Origin: Lachnospiraceae bacterium
GTDB lineage: Bacteria > Bacillota > Clostridia > Lachnospirales > Lachnospiraceae
Assembly: GCA_017959525.1 (NCBI GenBank)
Contig: JAGDAL010000164.1
Coordinates: 1 to 9,603 of the forward strand
DNA: 9,603 nucleotides
Direction: 5' to 3'
Shown: positions 1 to 7,119 of the stretch, piece by piece
How the letters are laid out: every line of letters starts with the position of its first letter
Position numbering within the stretch: position 1 is the stretch's first letter
Notes under the pieces: generated by a model
What the model saw: the letters and a program-made list of their open reading frames with translations, nothing else
Databases searched by the model: none
Told to the model about the DNA's origin: nothing
Position numbers and translations under genes: made by a program

Positions 1-824
1 ACTTAGAAGAAATTAAGCGCTTGCTTGCAGGTATCGGTCTTCGGGCCAACGTCCTCTACGGCAACGGCTCCAAGGGGGTAAAGGATTGGAAAGACATTCC
101 AAACGCTCAGTTTAACCTGGTGCTTTCTCCATGGATTGGATTATCCACGGCGAAGCTTCTAGAGAAGAAATACCAGACCCCGTATTTGCATATTCCGGTA
201 CTTCCGGTGGGCTTAAAGGAGACCAGTCGTTTCTTACGTAAGGTTGCTGCTTTTGCGGAAGTGGAACATGACGTGGTAGAGGGATTTATCGCAAAAGAGG
301 AAAAGCGTTACAAAGAATATTTCGTTACCTTAGGCGATTTGCTTTCCGACTATGGCCCATATCTGCCGTATCAGTTGTACACCATTGCAGATTCGACTTA
401 CGGTGTGGGCTTAAGTAAGTTCTTTATTGAAGAATTAGGATTTACCCCACGGAAGTATTACGGCGTTGATATTACCGACCAGAAGGTAGCAGATCAGGTG
501 ACGGATTTACTGACAGGTATTGATGCAAGATATGAAGGCACCATCACCTATGCTTATGACAATCGTGTGATCCAGGATGAAATCGAAGCGGATTTGAAGG
601 AGACCAAGGTTCGTTCCGTCATTCTGGGAAGTAGTTGGGACAAGAAGTTGGCCAAGGAGAATAACGACAGCATTCTGCTTCGCATCAGTTTACCGATTAC
701 CGACAAGGTCATCGTGAAGAAATCCTACATCGGATATCAGGGTGGATTAACCATTTTAGAGGATTTGTATTCCGAACTGTTTGCCGACGGAATGATTACC
801 AACACCACACATGCAGAGCATTAA
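1..824 (+). CDS. Nitrogenase component 1-like protein, NifK/beta-subunit type (5'-truncated)
   Basis: This is the C-terminal part of a nitrogenase component 1 family protein. The frame is open from base 3 without a start, reading LEEIKRLLAGIG, so the gene begins left of the window; the TTG at 21 is an internal Leu codon. Visible family landmarks are LSPWIGL (from 123), a PYLHIPVLPVGLKET stretch, ADSTYGVGLSKF, LGSSW (624-638) and the C-terminal GYQGGLTILEDLYS (from 732). This last block is typical of NifK/VnfK/AnfK-like beta subunits rather than NifD. The fragment has no cysteine, which fits a beta subunit whose P-cluster cysteines sit in the missing N-terminal half. Such proteins form an alpha2beta2 metallocluster enzyme in the cytoplasm, fed electrons by a NifH-like reductase. 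The next gene (NifX-like) starts 24 nt downstream with a strong binding site, so they are probably co-transcribed. The sulfur-metabolism genes downstream argue against ordinary N2 fixation and for a Mar-like or other reductase. The family call is firm; the substrate is unknown. Confidence 0.88.
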   Translation, partial: LEEIKRLLAGIGLRANVLYGNGSKGVKDWKDIPNAQFNLVLSPWIGLSTAKLLEKKYQTPYLHIPVLPVGLKETSRFLRKVAAFAEVEHDVVEGFIAKEEKRYKEYFVTLGDLLSDYGPYLPYQLYTIADSTYGVGLSKFFIEELGFTPRKYYGVDITDQKVADQVTDLLTGIDARYEGTITYAYDNRVIQDEIEADLKETKVRSVILGSSWDKKLAKENNDSILLRISLPITDKVIVKKSYIGYQGGLTILEDLYSELFADGMITNTTHAEH

Positions 825-836
825 GATGTGCCCGCT

Positions 837-841
837 GGAGG
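837..841 (+). promoter_or_regulatory. Ribosome binding site of the NifX-like gene
   Basis: GGAGG lies 7 nt before ATG 849. It decides the start of the NifX-like gene against the in-frame GTG at 828, which has no such site and would add seven residues not expected for the family. Confidence 0.8.
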
Positions 842-848
842 AAATAAC

Positions 849-1223
849 ATGAGAATTGCAGTTGCAACAGAAGACGGAGTACACGTTGCCGGACATTTCG
901 GACGGATTCGGGAGTACCAGATTTTTGAAATCGATCCGAAGGAAAATTTAATTTGGAAAACCGAGAAAATCGAGATTCGTGAGGAAGAGATTCCAAAACC
1001 GGATACGGACGGAGGTTCCGGCGGCTGCATGGGACATAACGAGAAAGCATTGGAGTATATCGCTACCAAGCTGGAAGGATGTACCTATGTTGTTCTGGAA
1101 AAAATCGGCCCCAAGCCATCGAAGATATTGATGCGATACGGCATTCATCCGTTGGAGACCAATATCGAGATCAATGAGGCATTACGGAAACTCGTAGATT
1201 ATACAAGAAAAAAGGAGAATTGA
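849..1223 (+). CDS. NifX/NafY-type dinitrogenase iron-molybdenum cofactor family protein
   Basis: This 124-residue protein has one domain of the dinitrogenase FeMo-cofactor biosynthesis family, with an RNase H-like fold. The family start MRIAVATEDG is followed by GHFGR (residues 15-19), a glycine-rich segment GGSGGCMGH (55-63) and a C-terminal block with IGPKPSKILMRYGIHPLET. Members bind iron-sulfur or Fe-Mo cluster precursors, or apo-nitrogenase, and help to insert or store the cofactor. Cys60, His63 and Cys78 are candidate ligands, by inference only. The gene starts 24 nt after the nitrogenase-like gene, and the binding protein gene begins one base after its TGA stop, so it links the metalloenzyme to the importer in one operon. 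Its position right after a component 1 gene suggests that it serves that enzyme, but members of this family also occur in organisms without nitrogenase, so the partner is not proven. Confidence 0.85.
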   Translation: MRIAVATEDGVHVAGHFGRIREYQIFEIDPKENLIWKTEKIEIREEEIPKPDTDGGSGGCMGHNEKALEYIATKLEGCTYVVLEKIGPKPSKILMRYGIHPLETNIEINEALRKLVDYTRKKEN

Positions 1224-1224
1224 T

Positions 1225-2112
1225 ATGAAAAAGAGATTGATTGCAGTAACATTGACCACCGCCATCGTATTGGCATCCTTTGCAGCATGCGGTAAGGCAT
1301 CCGGAGAAGCTACCGGATTAGATGGAACCGATAAGGATACCAGCGCAGTCGCAGAGAGTGGAGTAACCACCATTACCGTTGGATATCCAACATCTTCTTT
1401 CCCTCTTGCATATGAGGATGAAAGCGGCAATCTGACCGGTTATGAGATTGAAGTATTAAAGGCAGTTGATGAGCGACTGGATGACATTCAGTTTGAGTAT
1501 GAGACCGCTGGACAGGATGCACTTTACGCAGGACTTGGTACCGGTAAGTATGATTTGGTTATCAGTAATGCATTCTACACCGATCAGCGTGCAGAGAACT
1601 ATGTATTGACCGAGAATCCAATCGGTGCATCTGTTGTAGGTACCATTTTACGTAAGGACGTGACCGGTATCGAGAGCTTCGAAGATGTTGCGAAGAATAA
1701 GTTGAAGTTATCCCCAATCCTTGCAGGTGATGGTCTGTACTTCGTTGTATATCAGTACAATCAGCAGAATCCGGACAACCAGATTGAGTTAACCGCAACC
1801 GACGATCCAAACAGCTTCATCGAGTCTGTAGGCTGGGTAGCAGAAGGAAGATATGATGTTTCTTTGTATCCTCGTAACTACTGGGAGAGCGTTATTGCAG
1901 ATGAGAACGGTGAGTTACATGAGTACTACGATCAGGTACAGTTCATCGAGAACCGTTCTGTAAATACCTATGCGGTATTGGCGAAGGGTGAAGAGGATAT
2001 CGCAAAGGAAATCAGTGACCAGTTTGGCGCGTTAAAGGAGGAAGGCTTCTTAGAGAAACTATCTGAGCAGTTCTACGGTTACAACGCATTTGCTTACAAT
2101 AGTGAAAACTAA
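1225..2112 (+). CDS. ABC transporter substrate-binding lipoprotein, amino-acid (family 3) type
   Basis: This is the extracellular solute-binding protein of a polar amino-acid importer, 295 residues. The N-terminus has MKKR, a hydrophobic signal segment and a lipobox-like FAAC, with Cys22 as the likely lipidation site, so the mature protein would be anchored outside the membrane. A low-complexity linker (about 23-45) precedes the family 3 domain: TITVGYP, then GNLTGYEIEVLKAV, LGTGKYDLVISNAFYTDQRAENY, and a second lobe ending at QFYGYNAF. The Arg in TDQRAENY is where the family has its carboxylate-binding arginine region. AAGGAG lies 7 nt before ATG 1225. Gene order (binding protein, two permeases, ATPase) resembles TcyJ-N-type cystine importers of Bacillus. 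Cystine or another sulfur amino acid as ligand is an inference from neighbours; sequence alone allows any polar amino acid. Confidence 0.9.
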   Translation: MKKRLIAVTLTTAIVLASFAACGKASGEATGLDGTDKDTSAVAESGVTTITVGYPTSSFPLAYEDESGNLTGYEIEVLKAVDERLDDIQFEYETAGQDALYAGLGTGKYDLVISNAFYTDQRAENYVLTENPIGASVVGTILRKDVTGIESFEDVAKNKLKLSPILAGDGLYFVVYQYNQQNPDNQIELTATDDPNSFIESVGWVAEGRYDVSLYPRNYWESVIADENGELHEYYDQVQFIENRSVNTYAVLAKGEEDIAKEISDQFGALKEEGFLEKLSEQFYGYNAFAYNSEN

Positions 2113-2127
2113 TTTAGCGACAGGAAT

Positions 2128-2856
2128 ATGAGAGAGTTTCATTTTGAGATTATGGTAGAATTTTATTTTAAAATTCTACCATATTTAACAATTACGATAA
2201 CGTATGTCTTTTTCTCCCTCTTGTTCGGCTTTTTGCTTGGAGCATTAACCGCATATTTCCGCTTGTCCAAGAATCCGGTTCTTAAGGCGATTTCCGGAGC
2301 TTATATTACCGTTATGCGATGCGTACCATCCATTGTGTTTTTGTTCCTGGTATATTACGGCCTGCCTGGATTGATGCGCACCCATTTTGGAATTGATATG
2401 AATGACGTAGATGCCATTGTATATGTCATTATTACCTTCTCCATTATGCTTGGCGCATACACGTCCGAGATCATGCGAAGTGCCTATTTATCCGTGGATC
2501 ATGGACAGTTCGAAGCAGCGGTGTTGGTCGGTATGGATTCCTTAACCGCATTCAGACGCATCATTTTCCCGCAGGCCTTGCATGCAGCCATTCCGAATGT
2601 TGGAAATATCATTATTTTCATGCTAAAGGAAGGTGCACTTGCCTACATCATCGGATTACAGGATGTGCTGGGAAGAGGATATTACCTCAATAGTTTGAAA
2701 GCGAATGCATACAGTATGGAGACCTACCTGGCGTTGACCTTGATTTATTGGCCATTAACGCTTCTTCTGGAAAAAGCATTTCGTGAGTTGGAAAAACGAC
2801 ATTCCATCGCTTTCTTGATTCAAAAGAAAAGTAGCGGGAAAGAGGTGAAGGCATGA
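2128..2856 (+). CDS. Amino-acid ABC transporter permease (first of two)
   Basis: This is an inner-membrane permease of the HisM/GlnP type, 242 residues, with about five hydrophobic segments (clear ones near residues 19-45, 53-76, 90-110 and 150-185). The cytoplasmic EAA loop, which docks with the ATPase, is seen as GQFEAAVLVGM at 126-136, followed by FRRIIFPQA. The start is uncertain. ATG 2128 has only an AGGA two bases upstream, which is too close, and the in-frame ATG 2152 lies inside a perfect 15-bp hairpin (2151-2183) and also lacks a good binding site. The gap from the binding protein stop is 15 nt. Its stop overlaps the start of the second permease (ATGA), which implies translational coupling and a permease heterodimer. 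Lower output than the binding protein is likely, given the poor binding site and the hairpin. Confidence 0.9.
   Translation: MREFHFEIMVEFYFKILPYLTITITYVFFSLLFGFLLGALTAYFRLSKNPVLKAISGAYITVMRCVPSIVFLFLVYYGLPGLMRTHFGIDMNDVDAIVYVIITFSIMLGAYTSEIMRSAYLSVDHGQFEAAVLVGMDSLTAFRRIIFPQALHAAIPNVGNIIIFMLKEGALAYIIGLQDVLGRGYYLNSLKANAYSMETYLALTLIYWPLTLLLEKAFRELEKRHSIAFLIQKKSSGKEVKA
2151..2183 (+). repeat. Perfect 15-bp inverted repeat (hairpin) at the start of the first permease gene
   Basis: The arms 2151-2165 (TATGGTAGAATTTTA) and 2169-2183 are exact reverse complements, with a TTT loop at 2166-2168. The element begins 38 bases after the binding protein stop and overlaps codons 8-19 of the permease frame, including the alternative ATG at 2152. 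No strong T-run follows, so it is not a usual terminator. A plausible role is an mRNA stability or processing element that raises binding protein output over permease, or a brake on permease translation. The structure is seen directly; the role is inferred. Confidence 0.8.
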
Positions 2857-3560
2857 CGTTAGATACGAAGTTTATGATTGAGGCATTACCGGAGATTATC
2901 AGGTATGTGCCGGTGACCTTGCGGTTGGCACTGGGCGCAGTGTTGATTGCCCTGGTCTTTTCCGGATTGTTTGCCTTTATTTTACTAAAGAAGGTGCCGG
3001 TCTTAGACAAGATCGTGAAGGTCTATTTGTCTGTGATTCGAGGAACACCGATTATTCTGCAGATGTTTGTGATTTATAAGATTGCACCGTCTGTACTGCA
3101 AGCGTATTTTACCAAGATTCATTCCGGTATCGATATCTTTGAGATTGATAACAGCTGGTATGCGTATTTGGCTTTGTCCTTATCCGCCACGGCCTTTTTT
3201 ACGGAAGCCATCCGTGCGGCCATTCTGTCGGTAGACAAGGGCCAGTTGGAAGCGGCCTACATGGTAGGGATGACGGCGCCGGTTGCATTTTGGCGTATCA
3301 TTTTACCCCAGGCCATCGGTGTGGCACTTCCGATTATGTGCAACACCATCGTGGATACGGTGAAGGCCACCTCCTTGGCATTTGCTATGGCAGTAACGGA
3401 AGTGACCGGAGCGGCCAAGATTTTGGGCGGTATGAGCTTGCGCTATTTTGAAGCGTATCTGGATATCTTCTTTGTATATCTGATACTGATTTTTGCTATT
3501 GAATTTTTACTGAAACGTTTGGAAAAATGGCTGGTTCGCTATCGTAAAGCAACCGCATAG
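2853..3560 (+). CDS. Amino-acid ABC transporter permease (second of two)
   Basis: This is the second inner-membrane permease, 235 residues, in the same family as the preceding gene but clearly different in sequence. The start ATG 2853 overlaps the previous stop by four bases (ATGA), with a GAGGTG binding site 5 nt upstream. Hydrophobic segments are visible near residues 15-50, 60-85, 100-125 and 165-230. The EAA loop reads [11 protein letters not shown] at 130-140, followed by FWRIILPQA. The two unlike permeases would form the heterodimeric channel, as in TcyL-TcyM or HisQ-HisM. The ATPase gene follows after 14 nt. Nothing suggests that it is defective. Confidence 0.92.
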   Translation: MTLDTKFMIEALPEIIRYVPVTLRLALGAVLIALVFSGLFAFILLKKVPVLDKIVKVYLSVIRGTPIILQMFVIYKIAPSVLQAYFTKIHSGIDIFEIDNSWYAYLALSLSATAFFTEAIRAAILSVDKGQLEAAYMVGMTAPVAFWRIILPQAIGVALPIMCNTIVDTVKATSLAFAMAVTEVTGAAKILGGMSLRYFEAYLDIFFVYLILIFAIEFLLKRLEKWLVRYRKATA

Positions 3561-3574
3561 AGAAGGAAAAAAGA

Positions 3575-4327
3575 ATGATTGCAATTAGAAATGTAAAAAA
3601 GTCCTTTGGAAAGCTATCGGTGCTGCAGGATGTATCGCTGGATATCAAGGAAGGCGAAGTGGTGGTGATCCTTGGTCCTTCCGGATCCGGTAAGACCACC
3701 TTGCTTCGATGCATCAGTTTCTTGGAGCGGGCATCTGCAGGAACCATCGCCTTCGGTGATGATGTGGTGGATTTAAAGCATGCATCCAAGAAGGACATTT
3801 TAAGAACCCGCAGACGGGAAGGATTTGTATTCCAAAGCTATAACCTGTTTGCGAACAAGACAGCATTTGAGAATGTTTACGAAGGTTTGGTATCCGGCCG
3901 TAAGGTGCCGAAGAAAGAGGCCAAGGAGAAGGCCTTAGAAGCATTGGATTGGGTAGGACTCTTAGATCGTAAGGATTACTATCCGGCCCAGTTGTCCGGT
4001 GGACAGCAGCAGCGTGTGGGAATTGCCCGTGCCGTTGCCTTAGAGCCGGAGGTGATTCTCTTTGATGAGCCAACCAGTGCCCTAGATCCGGAGCTTGTAG
4101 GAGAGACCTTGGAAGTCATTAAGCGCGTTGCCAAGCGCGGCATCACCATGATTGTGGTAACCCATGAGATGTCCTTTGCCCAGGATGTGGCAGATAAGAT
4201 TGTCTTCATGGATGGCGGCGTTGTGGTGGAAGAAGGAAGTCCGAATGACATCTTTACCCATCCGAAGGAAGAGCGGACCAAGCAGTTCTTGAAGCGTATT
4301 ATTGGGGAGTTTGTATATGAAATCTAA
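3575..4327 (+). CDS. Amino-acid ABC transporter ATP-binding protein
   Basis: This cytoplasmic ATPase powers the importer and has 250 residues, the usual length for the HisP/GlnQ/TcyN class. All motifs are intact: Walker A GPSGSGKT (34-41), Q-loop Gln87 in [12 protein letters not shown] signature LSGGQQQR (140-147), Walker B VILFDE (160-165), D-loop SALD (168-171) and switch His197 in VTHEMSF. It has no C-terminal regulatory ACT/NIL domain of the MetN kind. AAGGA lies upstream of ATG 3575. The last 11 bases overlap the start of the Fe-S lyase gene, so importer and lyase are probably translationally coupled. The substrate is unknown; it is probably what the following enzymes act on. Confidence 0.94.
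   Translation: MIAIRNVKKSFGKLSVLQDVSLDIKEGEVVVILGPSGSGKTTLLRCISFLERASAGTIAFGDDVVDLKHASKKDILRTRRREGFVFQSYNLFANKTAFENVYEGLVSGRKVPKKEAKEKALEALDWVGLLDRKDYYPAQLSGGQQQRVGIARAVALEPEVILFDEPTSALDPELVGETLEVIKRVAKRGITMIVVTHEMSFAQDVADKIVFMDGGVVVEEGSPNDIFTHPKEERTKQFLKRIIGEFVYEI
4304..4309 (+). promoter_or_regulatory. Ribosome binding site of the Fe-S lyase gene, inside the ATPase gene
   Basis: GGGGAG lies within the last codons of the ATPase gene, 7 nt before ATG 4317. It supports that ATG over the in-frame TTG at 4302, which overlaps the site itself. Confidence 0.75.
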
Positions 4328-5945
4328 GGAAGACAAAATCTTTTACCCGGATTTCTTCAATGATGTGTTTGGACCGATTATGCAGCCGGGCTCCAGTGGT
4401 GGATTCGCCGGAACGGACCGCATTGGTCGTATGGCTCGTGCTGCTCTTGCTTCCAAGCCAAAGAGAGTGAAAATCCTCCTCAATCCATCGGAGAAGCGAC
4501 TGCTTAGTCTTGGTACCTGGATGGAAGACCGGGCTTATCTTGGCGGTCTTTTGGATATGGATACGGAGGATGTGCGCTTGTTTGATGCACATGCCATTGC
4601 AAGAGCATCCGGTTTATCTTATGAATTTGGGGAGAGGGACAGCGATAGTCCTTTTCCTCACAGTTCCACGTTTCTTCTGGAAGGAGAAGCTGGGGACACC
4701 GCAGAAGTGCTGGCAACTTCCATTGGCGGTGGCATGATTCGTGTTCATGAAGTCAACGGTTTTGCCATGGATTTCCAAGGGGATACATACGGTATCTTTT
4801 TGTGGGAAAAACAACAACATCCGAAGTTTTCCAAGATTCGGGAAGATATCGAGGAACAGTTAAAAGAGGCGTACGTTGCGACCTCTTTATTGTCGCATCC
4901 GGATGGTCGCCAAGGGGCCTTGATTGAATCTTCCGTGGAACCGACGGAAGAACTGATTGATAGGATTGCATCGCAGGACTTGGAAGTGCGCGTATTTCCG
5001 GCAGTGCTTCCGGTCATTACCAGAGGAAATCGCGGGCCGCAGCTGTTTGATACAGTTCCCCGTTGGCGGGAAATTGCTAAGGAACGGGGCATCTCCTTTG
5101 TGGATGCAGCCATTTTGTATGAGCAGCAATTCTCCGGATGGGATCGGGATGCCATCTGGGCTTTCTTTGAGAAGATTGCAGATGTGTTGGATGGACAGGT
5201 CCATGCACTGGAGCGTTTGAATTACAACGTCGAAGATACGCCTATGCTTCCGGTATACGGCAAGCTATGGAAGGCTTACGAAGAGCAAGGGAAGGCGGTC
5301 AGCGACAGCATTACCAAGCGTATGATTGTCTATGCCTTATCGACCAATGCTAAGATTCCGGGGGTAAAAATTGTTCCGGGTCCCATGGGGACCGGCGGAG
5401 GCTATTTGTATTCCGCCATCGCTGCGATTTCGGAAGCCTATAACATCGAGAGAAAAAGAATCATTGAGTCTTTAATTGTTGCTGCCGGATTTGGTATGAT
5501 AGCTTATACTAGGTCAAACCCCAGCGGGGAGCGGGGGTGCGTGGGCGAATCCGGCGTATGTGCCGCGATGGCGGCGGCTGCAGTGGCACACCTAATCGGC
5601 GGCGATTCCTATGCCGTAGAGAATGCCGCGTCCATGGCCTTGCAGGCCTCCTTTGGAATTACCTGTGATGCCATCCCGGGAGGATTGGAATTCCCATGTA
5701 TTACCAGAACCCTGCGGGCGACGGTCACGGCTCCGTTATATGCGGATCTGGCCTGTGCCGGAATCAATCCGTTGTTGCCATGGCACGAGGTGTTAGATGC
5801 CATGGAATTGCATTATCAGCGGACCGAGCAGAAGCTGTTGTGTGGCTCCCAATGTGGATTGAACTGTACGCCGACAGCGAAGAAATGTATGGAATTTATG
5901 GCACAAGATGTCATGAAGGATAACTTGAAGTACGAGGAAGGATAA
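4317..5945 (+). CDS. Fused Fe-S L-serine dehydratase-like lyase with altered SSSHT motif
   Basis: This 542-residue protein joins an N-terminal serine-dehydratase beta-like domain (about 10-150), a middle region, and a C-terminal alpha domain (about 320-530). The alpha domain keeps the three cysteines expected to hold a [4Fe-4S] cluster: Cys408 in RGCVGE, Cys450 in ITCDA and Cys461 in FPCIT. Their spacing of 42 and 11 residues matches what I recall for the family. [10 protein letters not shown] stands where the family has APTAGASG. The beta domain has [14 protein letters not shown] where classical enzymes read GP.M.GPSSSHTAG, so the conserved His-Thr pair is missing. Classical members turn L-serine into pyruvate and ammonia; the related cysteine desulfidases (CyuA) turn cysteine into pyruvate, ammonia and sulfide. 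The changed motif and the neighbours suggest a different substrate, possibly cysteine or another beta-substituted amino acid. The start overlaps the ATPase gene by 11 nt, and the next gene begins two bases after the stop. Family call good, substrate open. Confidence 0.8.
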   Translation: MKSKEDKIFYPDFFNDVFGPIMQPGSSGGFAGTDRIGRMARAALASKPKRVKILLNPSEKRLLSLGTWMEDRAYLGGLLDMDTEDVRLFDAHAIARASGLSYEFGERDSDSPFPHSSTFLLEGEAGDTAEVLATSIGGGMIRVHEVNGFAMDFQGDTYGIFLWEKQQHPKFSKIREDIEEQLKEAYVATSLLSHPDGRQGALIESSVEPTEELIDRIASQDLEVRVFPAVLPVITRGNRGPQLFDTVPRWREIAKERGISFVDAAILYEQQFSGWDRDAIWAFFEKIADVLDGQVHALERLNYNVEDTPMLPVYGKLWKAYEEQGKAVSDSITKRMIVYALSTNAKIPGVKIVPGPMGTGGGYLYSAIAAISEAYNIERKRIIESLIVAAGFGMIAYTRSNPSGERGCVGESGVCAAMAAAAVAHLIGGDSYAVENAASMALQASFGITCDAIPGGLEFPCITRTLRATVTAPLYADLACAGINPLLPWHEVLDAMELHYQRTEQKLLCGSQCGLNCTPTAKKCMEFMAQDVMKDNLKYEEG

Positions 5946-5947
5946 AG

Positions 5948-7087
5948 ATGAAAGATCAAACAAAATGTGTACAAACCAGAGACAAAGACGAAGACATTGC
6001 CTGTATTAACCTGCCACTGTATCGCGGGGTAATTTATCGGCACAAAGATTTTACCCACCAGCCGGGGCAGTTTGCCTATGCAAGATGTGCAACGCCGACA
6101 ACGGAAGCCCTGGGTGATTTGGTGGCAGATTTGGAAGGTGGAGTCAAAGGCTTTACCACCAGCAGTGGCATGGGTGCCATTTCCGTGGTGATGAAGCTGT
6201 TCCATCCGGGAGATCATATTATTGTAACCGCCGATTTGTATGGCGGAACCTACCGTTATTTCCATGATTATTTGCAGGAATACGGATTTGAATTTACCTA
6301 TGTAGATTCCTGGAATATAGAGGAAGTGGAAGCTGCCGTACGTGATAATACCAAGTGTATTTTTATTGAGACGCCGTCCAATCCATCCATGCATGTAACG
6401 GATTTGGCTGCAGTTTCTGCAATTGCCAAGGCAAACGACGCGCTTTTTGTGGTAGATAATACCTTTTTATCTCCATATTTCCAGAAGCCCCTGTCTTTTG
6501 GCGCAGATGTTGTAGTACACAGCGCTACCAAGTACCTGGGCGGACATAATGATATCTTGGGTGGTGTCATTGTTGCCGGCAACCAGGAATTGGCAGATAA
6601 GATTTTTGCTATCTACATGGCAGAAGGAAACAACTTAGGCTCCGATGATGCGTGGCTTTTGATTCGAAGCATTAAGACCTTGGCGGTTCGTATGGACCGA
6701 CAGCAGGAGAATGCACTGGCCATCTATGCGTATCTGAAGACCTTTGATTCCATCAAAGATGTTTTGTACGTTGGAGATCCAACAAGAGAAGATTACGAAT
6801 TATCCAAGCGTCAGACCACCGGATTCGGCGGTATGATTTCCATTCGTGTGAAGGATAAGACCAAGATTCAGAAGTATTTACAGAGTCTGAAGGTATTTTC
6901 TTTTGCTGAGAGCTTGGGTGGTGTAGAGAGTCTTGCGACCTATCCTTGGACCGCAACGCAGGCACCGATTCCGGAAGAGCAGCGGAATGCGACCGGTGCG
7001 ACCGAAGATTTGATTCGTCTGTCCATCGGTATCGAGAATGTGGAAGACTTAAAAGAAGATTTACGACAGGCATTTGAGCAGGCATAA
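5948..7087 (+). CDS. Cystathionine gamma-synthase/gamma-lyase family PLP enzyme
   Basis: This 379-residue trans-sulfuration enzyme of the Cys/Met metabolism PLP family is of normal length. Tyr44 and Arg46 in YARCATPT match the residues that bind the PLP phosphate of the partner subunit. LYGGT (97-101) and DNTFLSPYFQKPLSFGADVV follow, then the PLP lysine Lys195 in SATKYLGGH, and SLGGVESL (322-329) with the family C-terminus. Members make or split cystathionine or related thioethers, or add sulfide or methanethiol to acylated homoserine. Residue 100 is Gly, whereas methionine gamma-lyases carry a Cys there, so a classical methionine gamma-lyase is unlikely. Gamma-synthase, gamma-lyase or O-acetylhomoserine sulfhydrylase-like activity remain possible. 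AGGAAGG precedes the ATG, two bases after the lyase stop, which places it firmly in the operon. Confidence 0.87.
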   Translation: MKDQTKCVQTRDKDEDIACINLPLYRGVIYRHKDFTHQPGQFAYARCATPTTEALGDLVADLEGGVKGFTTSSGMGAISVVMKLFHPGDHIIVTADLYGGTYRYFHDYLQEYGFEFTYVDSWNIEEVEAAVRDNTKCIFIETPSNPSMHVTDLAAVSAIAKANDALFVVDNTFLSPYFQKPLSFGADVVVHSATKYLGGHNDILGGVIVAGNQELADKIFAIYMAEGNNLGSDDAWLLIRSIKTLAVRMDRQQENALAIYAYLKTFDSIKDVLYVGDPTREDYELSKRQTTGFGGMISIRVKDKTKIQKYLQSLKVFSFAESLGGVESLATYPWTATQAPIPEEQRNATGATEDLIRLSIGIENVEDLKEDLRQAFEQA

Positions 7088-7103
7088 CAATTGCCTTATG
7101 CCT
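7080..7103 (+). repeat. 8-bp inverted repeat spanning the stop codon of the trans-sulfuration gene
   Basis: AGGCATAA (7080-7087) pairs with TTATGCCT (7096-7103) around an 8-nt loop. The left arm contains the TAA stop. It lacks a T-run, so it is unlikely to terminate transcription. It may protect mRNA ends or be chance; most of the 32-nt gap to the next gene is this element. Confidence 0.45.
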
Positions 7104-7119
7104 CGTGTGAGGGAAGAAC

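Noticed and set aside
828..848. GTG start for the NifX-like gene
   Set aside because: ATG 849 has GGAGG at ideal distance and gives the normal family N-terminus.
5476..5500. Promoter-like TTGTTG and TGGTATGAT inside the Fe-S lyase gene
   Set aside because: The spacing is only 13 bases and the sequence encodes conserved protein; chance is the simplest explanation, though an extended -10 box is possible.
5816..6394. A 192-codon open frame on the minus strand across the lyase/trans-sulfuration gene junction
   Set aside because: It is antisense to two well-supported genes, has no recognisable domain, and its composition follows from the opposite strand.
5948..7087. Methionine gamma-lyase as the name for the trans-sulfuration enzyme
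   Set aside because: The characteristic Cys in the LYG(C)T motif is Gly in this protein.
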